Assembly (NCBI RefSeq): GCF_040605635.1
Contig: NZ_JBEXDG010000050.1
Coordinates: 17,796-81,795 of the forward strand
DNA length: 64,000 bases
DNA from: Dactylosporangium sp040605635
GTDB lineage: Bacteria; Actinomycetota; Actinomycetes; Mycobacteriales; Micromonosporaceae
Direction of reading: 5' to 3'
The position numbers were made by a program, and so were the translations under genes. Positions within the stretch are counted from its first letter, which is position 1, and every line of letters starts with the position of its first letter. Positions 34,601 through 41,599 of this stretch are shown here, piece after piece. Below the pieces are notes generated by a model, which saw only the letters and a program-made list of their open reading frames with translations, was not told the origin of the DNA and did not search any database.

Positions 34601-36466
34601 TTGCCCGTCGACATAGCGCAGGACGGTGCTCCAGTCGTAGCGCCGCTGGTCGGCGGGGATCCGCAGCGTGTGCTCCAGCTCGACCCCGTCGGGGCCGACG
34701 ACGGCGACCTGGTCGCCGGCGCGGACCAGCAGCTGCGGCCACTGCCGCTGCAGGCGGACCTTCGCGTCATAGGAGTCGTCGTCGGACTCGACGGCGCTGT
34801 CGCCGATCAGGGTCTCGACCGCGGCTTCCAGCGCCGGCCAGCCGAACTCGTCGAAGACCCCGGCGCGCAGCGTGGCGGCGAGGACCGGGCCGAGGTCGTG
34901 CTCGGTGATGCGGCGCACCGCCTCGGGGTTGACCGCGAGACCCTCGGGGCAGGCGACGAGCGCGAGCCGCTTGAGCTGGTCGTCGATGCCGGGCAGCCCC
35001 TGGCTGATGACGCTGTCGGCGAGCCGGTCCATCCACCAGTGCAGCGCCGTGCGCAGCCCCGGCACGGCGACGACCGCGGCGACGTCCTCGGGCGACACCT
35101 TGGTGCTGCGCCAGCCGGGGCGCAGGTGGTCCTCGATGCTGGCCGCGACGCGCGGCAGCAGGTCCGGGTGCGCGACGACGTGGACGAGGTCGCGGCGGCC
35201 CGGCTCGTCGTCCTTGAGCCACTGCTCGACGGCGCAGCGCGCGTTCGTCGCGACCTCCTCGAGGGGCACCCCGAGCTCCAGGCACAGGTCGACGACGTCG
35301 AGGTCGACGTAGTGACCGGAGATCAGCCCGACCGGGACGCCGTCGGCCTTGAGCCGCTCCGCCATCCGTGTCACCAGCGCGGACTGGGCCGCCAGCCGCT
35401 TGCGCCGCCAGCCGGAGCGGTGCCGGTCGAGGCGGGTCAGCCAGCCGGCGGGACCGTCGGTGGGCTCGGCCCCGGCGGGCACGGAGCCGGCCGGCCCGGT
35501 CAGCGCGTCGGTGGCGCCGGCCTCGTCGAGGATCTCCAGCCACGTCCCGTCGGGGCAGTTGCCGGGGAACATCGTCAGCAGCTGGCCGCGGACCGTGGGG
35601 TCCTGCCTGGCGATGGCGACCAGCGGTGCCCGATAGGCCGTCCAGAAGCCGCCGGGCGCGCGGACGACCGACGAGGCGGTGAGCAGCACCCGCAGCAGCG
35701 CCTCCTCCTCGTCGGCGCCGAGCTTCGCCGCCTTCGCCAGCCGGCGCAGGTCGGTGTGCATCGACGCATAGGGCGGCATCCCGCCGAGGGTCCGCTCCAC
35801 GCACAGCCGCCGGAAGCGCTCATAGGCCGTCGCCGCGTCGGCGCGCGCCGCGAGGTCGCGGGCATACGCCGACAGCGCCTTCGCGGTCAGCGCGCCGGCG
35901 AGCGCGAACTCCAGGAAGACCGTGTGCTGCCGGTCCTCGTCGATCTTCAGCGCGAACGCCCGCTCGGCGTCGCGGGCCTTGCCGAACATCGACGCCGCAT
36001 AGGTGGGGCTGTCGGCGGCGAGGAACGCCCGCGCGGCCTCCTCGTAGAACGTCGGCAGGAAGTGCGGCACCGACCGGGCGAGCCGGTCGCCGAGCTCCAC
36101 GAACCCGTCGCGGGCCGGCCCGATCCGCGACTTCGCGATCCGCACGAGCCGCTCGATGTCCTTGACGAGCGCCAGGGCGTGGTGGCCGTTGGCGGGGTCG
36201 TTGACGAGCGCCCATGCGGGGAACCCGAGCGCCTGCTGCCGCACGACGCCGACCTCGGCCACGGTCTCGGGTGCGGTGAACCCGAGGAACTCCATGGTGA
36301 GGTCCTCGGCCGCGCCGAGGGTGCCCGGGACGAGGCGCACCACGGTGCGGTCGCCGAGGACCGGGTGCCGATAGGCCCGGGTGGTCAGTGTGTCGATCGT
36401 GTCCTGCGCCGCGCCCGCCCCGGAGGGCAGCACCGCACCCGCGTCCAACAGTGCTTCTACGCTCAT
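31676..36466 (-). CDS. Very large uncharacterised protein of the DUF4132/MoxR/VWA operon
   Basis: A 1,596-residue, probably cytoplasmic protein: no signal peptide, no membrane helix, no recognised catalytic motif. It starts MSVEALLDAGAVLPSG. The N-terminal ~600 residues look helical and repeat-like (many LARAA-type helices). The middle contains beta-rich WD-like segments (VLRYVDGQLLVSWDKGEERG), and the C-terminal ~130 residues (GWKPARLKKARAELAATDLV) look like a winged-helix module, followed by GGWVAMSSPHLPFERWKLPL. It overlaps its neighbours by ATGA at both ends, so its stoichiometry with the DUF4132 and MoxR proteins is probably fixed. Its size and central place suggest a scaffold or the substrate of the AAA+ machine; that is inference. 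Confidence 0.8.
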   Translation of the reverse strand: MSVEALLDAGAVLPSGAGAAQDTIDTLTTRAYRHPVLGDRTVVRLVPGTLGAAEDLTMEFLGFTAPETVAEVGVVRQQALGFPAWALVNDPANGHHALALVKDIERLVRIAKSRIGPARDGFVELGDRLARSVPHFLPTFYEEAARAFLAADSPTYAASMFGKARDAERAFALKIDEDRQHTVFLEFALAGALTAKALSAYARDLAARADAATAYERFRRLCVERTLGGMPPYASMHTDLRRLAKAAKLGADEEEALLRVLLTASSVVRAPGGFWTAYRAPLVAIARQDPTVRGQLLTMFPGNCPDGTWLEILDEAGATDALTGPAGSVPAGAEPTDGPAGWLTRLDRHRSGWRRKRLAAQSALVTRMAERLKADGVPVGLISGHYVDLDVVDLCLELGVPLEEVATNARCAVEQWLKDDEPGRRDLVHVVAHPDLLPRVAASIEDHLRPGWRSTKVSPEDVAAVVAVPGLRTALHWWMDRLADSVISQGLPGIDDQLKRLALVACPEGLAVNPEAVRRITEHDLGPVLAATLRAGVFDEFGWPALEAAVETLIGDSAVESDDDSYDAKVRLQRQWPQLLVRAGDQVAVVGPDGVELEHTLRIPADQRRYDWSTVLRYVDGQLLVSWDKGEERGGYWSGTADDVFTTPDEAFSANTHLSLALPGGGRTAGGRPLRVGDRSAQERSQVCGDGQHYWALAQVADESWRWHEYDPATGALGRPSLPSFFEAGAVDGESLQHARSRLMPAPPQAADSPLGQRDGLVGWRVRTTAAGAEIGAGVDGRTFTLPAKFEQAGRRHGRQVGAVRFPGSDTVYGLVYQESWRDNRIVLCAEDGTEIATLKTNLKQDPFREGTRMMPPPTYWHYLRVRDEAGSAALRAVTDEQAVRLLAAVVDLVGPDAKIDGDAARKLVGEALPEVGAAPLVAGIAGVVKQAARSTARLVELTTATAAIAGQGVQEDPDGHLPDDRILNAALSGLIPSCYDYSHVAANLYIHVGAALVGLEPQRPIAPIAGQADPDWFAVVGQLPAAVHRAVSPMISAEHHTHLLGLLELIAGSGLLAPGGRLRRLWLQADDLAALPKVGDVVTAGERRLVVLRVDTSDGEVQAVEYSPGGTFGAVAGHAITRHEVQDPGGWDTARVTAFVGAARERGPLPWRPELVPAVSAAAGITLADAAVLLAEPITFKHWQEERPQSWQVDPALTDDAIEGAVSDRDSLSRSERRGIAAAMLSEDPAQLWTTGPSVERIGAWHVERYGARTPLADELIVDVRKARVTAGIRASAFVHGLANPETCRWLHGHDEGVGGADLMMAVTRTIPWLVRRLPAGHPLRVNLPGVLELVRRRLADPALELQIGTLYEENLTEFIGKIGLPVTTEGTTQDAGLYKLVHDRHWPLVMLRPARLAGPDDPLLTALLTALDSSPRFVVAMRAILSGQLDAWVEAAASTDGADEEHDPSRSAPGLVADVAERHGLSADAATLYLQLLALPDPTDRNAAAWTGWKPARLKKARAELAATDLVVEAKRPRAGRTLFLPGGWVAMSSPHLPFERWKLPLFIRDGDNVTGLGAVIPVAPAPALFTVAWARVTGGDHPRFEELTTKGRR

Positions 36467-37350
36467 GCCTGCTCCTCCTCCTTGGTCTCCTCGACGACCC
36501 GGCCGGCATAGAGTGCCGCCGCCATGCGCATGCCCTCGGACCAGGCGACCGGCCCGACCTCACCGAGCGGCACCGTCGTGCCGTCCTCCCGGACGAACAC
36601 CAGGTCGCCGGTCTCGGTCCCGTAATAAGGATCGTCGGAGCCGACCCAGCTGCGGGCCTCGACGGTGCGGCCGCCCTCGAACACGCGGCAGATCGCGGAG
36701 CCGCCCTTCACCGGATAGCCCAGCGACGAGGAGCGCGCCGTCAGGTGCCGCAGCTCGGCGAACTTCCCGCCCGCATAGTCGGTGACCCTGGTCGCGGCCG
36801 GCTCGACGTCGGCGCCGCGCGTCCACGTCTGGCGGAACAGCTGGTCGACCGACTGCTTCACGCCCAGGTCGGCGGCGAACTCCCGCAGGTCGTCGAGGTC
36901 GGCCAGCTGCACCGGGTGGGGGATCGCGACGCGCGCCGCGGGCAGCCGGACCGTCTCGCCGTCGAGGTTGACGATGCCGATCGTGCCGCCGCCGTCACCG
37001 GACGCGTCGCGCAGGAAGCCGACCTCGTCGGGGTCCCACGAGCCGTCGCCGTCGAGGACGGCGACGACCAGGTCGGTCAGCGCGGCCCGCCACACCTCGT
37101 CGGCCCAGACACGCGCGAGGACCTCGGCGGGCACGGGGAGTGACCGGACCATCCACCGGTCGACCTGCTCGCGCACCTGCGCCTCGTGCCGGCCCAGCCA
37201 CTCCTGCAGCTGCTTGAGCCCGAACACCACGGCGTCGTCCTTCAACGCCGGAGGCACGGACTTGAGCAGCTTGCCCTTGGCGTTGCGGCACGCTATGCGG
37301 CCGTCGGAAAGGGTGACCTCATAGCCACCGCCGGCGGTCAGCCACGTCAT
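36463..37350 (-). CDS. DUF4132-domain protein (YehI C-terminal-like)
   Basis: A 295-residue protein, first gene of the operon. It has the DUF4132 layout: a helix with EWLGRHEAQVREQVDRWMVRSL, the FLRDASGD and IGIVNLDGETV strands, and the hallmark IPHPVQLADL...VKQSVDQLFRQTW, then a beta-rich end. In E. coli YehI (formerly MolR) this domain is the C-terminal part of a much larger protein; here it stands alone and the large partner is a separate gene. The gene ends in a Glu-rich GAGGAGGAG stretch that doubles as the ribosome-binding site for the next ORF. ATG at 37350 is preceded by GCAGGGATCGC. Confidence 0.82.
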   Translation of the reverse strand: MTWLTAGGGYEVTLSDGRIACRNAKGKLLKSVPPALKDDAVVFGLKQLQEWLGRHEAQVREQVDRWMVRSLPVPAEVLARVWADEVWRAALTDLVVAVLDGDGSWDPDEVGFLRDASGDGGGTIGIVNLDGETVRLPAARVAIPHPVQLADLDDLREFAADLGVKQSVDQLFRQTWTRGADVEPAATRVTDYAGGKFAELRHLTARSSSLGYPVKGGSAICRVFEGGRTVEARSWVGSDDPYYGTETGDLVFVREDGTTVPLGEVGPVAWSEGMRMAAALYAGRVVEETKEEEQA

Positions 37351-37529
37351 GCGATCCCTGCCTCATCGGGGTCGGACTTCCTTTGACCCCCGGCACGTTA
37401 GTCACTGGGTGCGACATTTTTTCAAGCGGTGGCGGCGAGATGACCGGGACGTCCCGATAGATGCGGGAAACATCCACAGTGGACGCCGGAGGAACGGCGT
37501 ACCGTAGAGCGGCCACATGCGGAGCGGGT

Positions 37530-37604
37530 TCTGTCAAGTCCTGACAGATGAGCTTGCCCGCATACCGGTTCGGGGCGATAGTTTCAGTAAGTCCTTGACA
37601 GAAC
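37530..37604 (+). promoter_or_regulatory. Paired operator-like repeats and promoter of the ROK gene
   Basis: Site 1 (37530-37548) is a perfect inverted repeat TCTGTCA-AGTCC-TGACAGA. Site 2 (about 37584-37604) repeats the AGTCC core and the right arm as AAGTCCTTGACAGAAC. Between them lie TTGCCC (37554-37559) and GATAGT (37577-37582) at 17-bp spacing, a plausible promoter whose start would fall on site 2. GTTCTGTCAAG (37528-37538) and CTTGACAGAAC (37594-37604) are exact reverse complements. Binding by the ROK repressor downstream is the simplest reading. The same 279-bp spacer also separates the divergent DUF4132 operon. Confidence 0.6.
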
Positions 37605-37629
37605 GCGCGTGTCCCATGAGGATCGCGCA

Positions 37630-38838
37630 GTGGCGGCCCAGCGCATCGACCCTCACACCCTCTGGCACCCCGAGACCGGCGGCGCCGGCCGACGGGTGGC
37701 CGAGACGCTGCGCCTGTATGGGCCACGCACCCGCGCCGAGCTCGTCAACCTCAGCGGCCTGTCCCGCCCGACGGTGTCCTCGGCCCTCGCCGACCTCGGC
37801 GGCGCCGACCTCGTCAGCGAGCAGGTGGGCGCCGCCGCCAAGCCGGTCGGCGGCCGTCCCGCGTCGGTGGTGCGGCTGACCCGGCGGGCCGGGATCGCGG
37901 TCGGCGTCGACGTCGGCCGGCGGCACGTGCGCGTCGCCCTCGCCGACCTCGGTCACGCCGTGCTCACCGAGCGGCAGTCCCGCACCGACTTCGACATCGA
38001 CGACCGGCCGCGCGAGGCCCTGGACCTCGGCACCACCCTCGTCGACGCGGCCCTCGACGGCATCGGCGCCACCAGGGCGGACGTGGTCGGCGTCGGGCTC
38101 GGGGTGCCGGCGCCGATCACCCGCGACTGGCGCATAGGGTCCCCCGGCATGCTGCCGGGCTGGGCGGACGTGCTGCCCGCCGATGAGCTCACCGATCGCC
38201 TTTCGCTGCCGGTACGGGTGGACAACGACGCCAACCTGGCGGCCCTCGGCGAATACGTCTGGGGCGCCGGCCGCGGCTGCGCCGACCTGGTCTATGTCAA
38301 GCTCGCCACCGGCATCGGCGCCGGCATCGTGCTCGACGGCCGGCTCTATCGCGGCGCCGCCGGGACCGCCGGCGAGCTCGGCCACGTGACCCTCGACGCG
38401 CGCGGGCCCGTGTGCCGGTGCGGCAACCGGGGCTGCGTCGAGCTGTCCGTCGGCGGCCGGGCACTGCTCAGCCACGCGAGGCTGTCGCATCCGGAGCTCA
38501 CCGACCTCGCCGGGCTCATCGCGCTCGCGCAGGCCGGCGACCCCGGCTGCCGCAGGCTCCTCGCCGACGCCGGCACCCAGCTCGGCTACGCGCTCGGCAA
38601 CCTCGTCAACCTCATCAACCCGCAGCGGGTCCTGCTCGGCGACGAGCTCGGCGCCGCGACGGACATTCTGCGCGAGCCGCTGCAGCGTGGGCTCGCCGAG
38701 ACGGCGTTCACCGCCGCGGCCGCGTCGGTCGAGGTCGTCCAGAGCGCACTGTCCCTGCGCGCCGCCGCCCTCGGCGGCGTGGCCCTGGCCCTGGGCGTCG
38801 ACACCGTCCCCTTCGCGGTCGCATCGACAGCCCTGTGA
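37630..38838 (+). CDS. ROK-family transcriptional regulator
   Basis: A 402-residue repressor with an N-terminal winged helix (TRAELVNLSGLSRPTVSSAL, residues ~33-52) and a sugar-kinase-like ROK domain: VGVDVGRRHVRVAL phosphate loop, VDNDANLAALGEY, and the zinc site ELGHVTLD...CRCGNRGCVE. It should bind a sugar or sugar phosphate and release DNA. GTG at 37630 is preferred over GTG at 37609 because GAGGA lies 7 nt upstream and the shorter start removes a non-conserved leader. It probably binds the paired sites at 37530-37604 and may regulate itself, the MFS exporter that follows, or both. Confidence 0.88.
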   Translation: MAAQRIDPHTLWHPETGGAGRRVAETLRLYGPRTRAELVNLSGLSRPTVSSALADLGGADLVSEQVGAAAKPVGGRPASVVRLTRRAGIAVGVDVGRRHVRVALADLGHAVLTERQSRTDFDIDDRPREALDLGTTLVDAALDGIGATRADVVGVGLGVPAPITRDWRIGSPGMLPGWADVLPADELTDRLSLPVRVDNDANLAALGEYVWGAGRGCADLVYVKLATGIGAGIVLDGRLYRGAAGTAGELGHVTLDARGPVCRCGNRGCVELSVGGRALLSHARLSHPELTDLAGLIALAQAGDPGCRRLLADAGTQLGYALGNLVNLINPQRVLLGDELGAATDILREPLQRGLAETAFTAAAASVEVVQSALSLRAAALGGVALALGVDTVPFAVASTAL

Positions 38839-38904
38839 GGCGATGACCGTCGTCGAGGCCGCCGCGGGCGGGTGATCCGATTCACCCGGAGAGGCGTCAT
38901 CTTT

Positions 38905-38922
38905 AGCGGTAAGGTGACCGCT
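38905..38922 (+). promoter_or_regulatory. Inverted repeat overlapping the MFS gene translation start
   Basis: AGCGGT-AAGGTG-ACCGCT is a perfect 6-bp inverted repeat ending 1 bp before the GTG start. Its spacer contains the AAGGTGA ribosome-binding site, so it could act as an RNA hairpin that hides the site, or as a DNA operator. Confidence 0.4.
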
Positions 38923-38923
38923 T

Positions 38924-40144
38924 GTGGTAACGAGCGCGCCCCCGGGAACCCCTGTCACCGCCGGCGGGCGCGTCCTGGTGCCGCTCGGCGTGATGTTCCT
39001 GTTCGTGGGCCTTTCCACCGCCGTCGTCGGCCCGTTCGTGTCGCTGTTCCTCAGCACCGCCGTCAAGGCCGACCCGGTGCACGTCGCCGCGTTCCTCGTC
39101 GTCGGCCCGGTGTCGATGGTCGTCTCGTCGACGGTCATCGGCCGCCTTTCCGACAGGCGCCCCGTCCGCAGGCAGATCCTCGCCGTCGCGGCCGCCGCCG
39201 GCGGGGTCAGCGCCACCGCCACCGCGTTCGTCCGCGACTACTGGGTGCTGCTGGCCCTCACCGTCACCGTGACCGCGATCAGCGGCGCCCTGTTCCCGCA
39301 GGCGTTCGCCTACGCCCGCGAGGCCCTGGAGCAGCGCGGCTCGACCCGCGCCGCGATGACGATCAGCACGCTGCGGATGCTGTTCTCGATCGCCTGGGTC
39401 GCCGGCCCGCCGGTCGCCGCGTTCCTCGTCGACTACGGCGGCTTCCGCGTCCTGTACCTGACCGCCGCCACGATGTACGCCGCCGCCGTCCTCGTCGCAG
39501 TGTTCGTCCTCGACGACGTCCCGCCCGCCGTCAAACCGCCGGAGACCAGGGCCGCGCACGCGCCGTCGAGGGTGCTGCAGGTCGTGGCCGCGCTGACCCT
39601 GCTGCAGGCGGCCGGCACGCTCGGCGTCCAGGCGATGGCGCTGTTCCTCAGCCATGACCTGCGCGGTTCGGTCCGCGACGCGGGCCTGGTCCTCGGGTTG
39701 TGCGCCGCGCTGGAGATCCCGCTGATGCTCGGGTTCGGCGCGCTGTCGACCCGGTGGCCGCTGCGCCGCCTCATCATCGTCGGCGCCGGCCTCGGCACGC
39801 TCTACTACGTGCTCGTGTCGGCGTCCGCGCACACCTGGCAGGTGGCGGCCGCACAGCTGGTCAACGCCAGCTTCATCGCCGCCGTGCAGGGCCTCGGCAT
39901 CTCCTTCGTGCAGGAGATGCTGCCCGGCGAGCCCGGCCGCGCCGCGACCCTGGCCGGCAACGCGTATCCGGTCGCCGCGATCCTCGCCGGGCCGCTGTTC
40001 GGCCTCGCCCAGCACTTCGGCTACCGCTACGCGTACGTCTCCGCCGCCGCCCTCTGCGCCGTCGGCGTGGTCCTCCTGCTGACAGCGCACCGCAAAGCAC
40101 CGGCAGCACCGGCAGTAACGGCAACGGCAACGGCAACGGCGTGA
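38924..40144 (+). CDS. MFS transporter, sugar-efflux (Set)-like
   Basis: A 406-residue protein with twelve predicted membrane helices. The A-motif-like loop between helices 2 and 3 reads GRLSDRRPVRRQI. The late segment VQEMLPGEPGRAATLAGNAYPVAAILAGPL resembles the same region of SetA/SetB sugar-efflux proteins. The C-terminal tail TATATATA comes from a short (ACGGCA)n repeat near 40118. It follows the ROK regulator by 85 bp in the same direction, and its stop overlaps the next start (GTGA). The substrate is unknown; sugar or glycoside efflux is the favoured idea. Confidence 0.82.
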   Translation: MVTSAPPGTPVTAGGRVLVPLGVMFLFVGLSTAVVGPFVSLFLSTAVKADPVHVAAFLVVGPVSMVVSSTVIGRLSDRRPVRRQILAVAAAAGGVSATATAFVRDYWVLLALTVTVTAISGALFPQAFAYAREALEQRGSTRAAMTISTLRMLFSIAWVAGPPVAAFLVDYGGFRVLYLTAATMYAAAVLVAVFVLDDVPPAVKPPETRAAHAPSRVLQVVAALTLLQAAGTLGVQAMALFLSHDLRGSVRDAGLVLGLCAALEIPLMLGFGALSTRWPLRRLIIVGAGLGTLYYVLVSASAHTWQVAAAQLVNASFIAAVQGLGISFVQEMLPGEPGRAATLAGNAYPVAAILAGPLFGLAQHFGYRYAYVSAAALCAVGVVLLLTAHRKAPAAPAVTATATATA

Positions 40145-40767
40145 CGGTCCTGCGGTTCGACGGGTGGATCGCGGGGGTCGGCACCGCGAGCGGCACCCGC
40201 CTGGTCCTCGGGCACTGGCCGCGCTCCCCGTTCGGGCCGGTCAGCGACGTCATGGTCGAGCGCCCCGACGGCCGGCGGATCCTGCTCGCGGCCACCGATG
40301 AGCTCGCCGGGTTCGTCGCCGCGACCTATCACTTCGACGACGTCCAGGTCGCTCCTGTTTCCGTCGTCCGCGTCGGTACGACCTGGGCCACCGACGCCGG
40401 ACCGCTCCGCCTACGGTTCACGACCGGGAGCAGGGGCCCGCTCGGGTGGCTCCTGCGCTGCGTGCCCCCGCCCCTGGCCCGCCACCCCCGCTGGGTCGCC
40501 GCCGTCGACCGCCCCGCCCGTCTGCTCCAGCCCGGCGTGCGCACCCACGGCAGCGCGCGAGCCCGGCAGCACGAGTGGTACGGCGTCCAGGACCTCCACC
40601 GCATCACGGCCGCGACCGTGTCGTGGGACGGCGAGGACCTCGGCGCCCTCGCCGACGTCGACCCGCCGGTCCGCTTCGGCTTCGGCTCCACCCCACGCGT
40701 CCCGGCCCTGGCCAGGGTCACGACCCTGATCGGTCAAGAGGACCGGCCGAGCTCCGCCAGGTCGTAG
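40141..40767 (+). CDS. Hypothetical protein (208 aa)
   Basis: It starts GTG at 40141 inside the stop of the MFS gene, so it is co-translated. The product (TVLRFDGWIAGVGTASGTR...) looks beta-rich in its first half and Arg-rich in its second, with no signal peptide or membrane helix, and I do not recognise the family. A segment RVGTTWATDAGPLRLRF suggests a small beta barrel. Its 3' end overlaps the convergent MpaB-like gene by 34 bp. Confidence 0.65.
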   Translation: MTVLRFDGWIAGVGTASGTRLVLGHWPRSPFGPVSDVMVERPDGRRILLAATDELAGFVAATYHFDDVQVAPVSVVRVGTTWATDAGPLRLRFTTGSRGPLGWLLRCVPPPLARHPRWVAAVDRPARLLQPGVRTHGSARARQHEWYGVQDLHRITAATVSWDGEDLGALADVDPPVRFGFGSTPRVPALARVTTLIGQEDRPSSARS

Positions 40768-41588
40768 CCGTCGGGGTAGGACTTCGTGACGATCCCGTCC
40801 GCGAACAGCGGCGACGTGCGCGGCCGCGCCAGCCGCAGCAGCAGCGCCCGAGCCCGCAGCGCCGCGTGCAGCCCGGTCCTCGCCCACCCGGGCGGGTCCG
40901 GCACCGCGTACGCGCGGCGCAGCGGCGGGTCGTAGAGCGCGGCGATCAGCGAGTCGGCGACGCCCCGCAACGGTTTCGGGATGCGCCCGCGCAGCAGGTC
41001 CCGGGTCACGCGTTCGATGCGCTCGGCCTCCGGCGTGTGCCGCAGGTGCGCCGCCTCGTACGCGTCGAACCAGTCCTCGAACGCCTGATAGCCGGCGGGG
41101 ATGTCGCGGACACCCATCCGCAGGCCGATCTCGCGGTAGTAGCGGGCGGCCGCCTCGCGCTCCTGCTCGGCGGGGGAGCGCCACCCGTACCGTCGCAGCC
41201 ATCGCATCGGGACGACGGTGAGTGCGGCGAGGACATAAACGCTGTCATCGTTGTCCGCGGTGACGTGCCGGTGCGCCTCGTTCAGCAGGCGCAGCGCCAG
41301 CCGGCCGCGGGGATGCTCGAAGCCGTGCATGAGGATCTCGTACATGATGATGCCGGTGACGTCGGCGCGCCGCCGCGGCTCGGTCAGCACCCGCCCGGTC
41401 GCCACGAGCGCGGCGGCGACGCGGGGCAGCGCGAACGAGCGGTTGAACGCCAGGTTGAACGCCATGCGCATGTCCCAGGGGAACTCCTCGCGCAGCGTCA
41501 GCTGGTGGATCAGCAGATAGTCGGCGCCGACGTCACTGCTCTGGATGCGTCGCAGATTGTCATATCGACCCCTCCTGATCCCCCGCAT
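40734..41588 (-). CDS. Oxygenase MpaB/latex-clearing family (DUF2236)
   Basis: A 284-residue protein of the MpaB/DUF2236 family, heme-binding oxygenases that include rubber oxygenase-like and mycophenolate pathway proteins. Visible signatures are MRMAFNLAFNRSFALP, the His-rich MHGFEHPRG, LNEAHRHVTADNDDSVYVLA and VVPMRWLRRYGWR near the middle, with the conserved Arg and His expected to position the heme. ATG at 41588 gives the basic start MRGIRRGRYDNLRR and no signal peptide. It lies 11 bp beyond the DinB-lyase fusion gene in the same direction and may share its transcript. Confidence 0.82.
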   Translation of the reverse strand: MRGIRRGRYDNLRRIQSSDVGADYLLIHQLTLREEFPWDMRMAFNLAFNRSFALPRVAAALVATGRVLTEPRRRADVTGIIMYEILMHGFEHPRGRLALRLLNEAHRHVTADNDDSVYVLAALTVVPMRWLRRYGWRSPAEQEREAAARYYREIGLRMGVRDIPAGYQAFEDWFDAYEAAHLRHTPEAERIERVTRDLLRGRIPKPLRGVADSLIAALYDPPLRRAYAVPDPPGWARTGLHAALRARALLLRLARPRTSPLFADGIVTKSYPDGYDLAELGRSS

Positions 41589-41599
41589 GGTCGTGCAGT

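Noticed and set aside
33380..36511. A 1,043-codon frame on the plus strand opposite the 1,596-residue gene
   Set aside because: Low-complexity Gly/Arg/Asp/Val composition. The minus-strand gene has normal codon use and overlaps its neighbours by ATGA at both ends.
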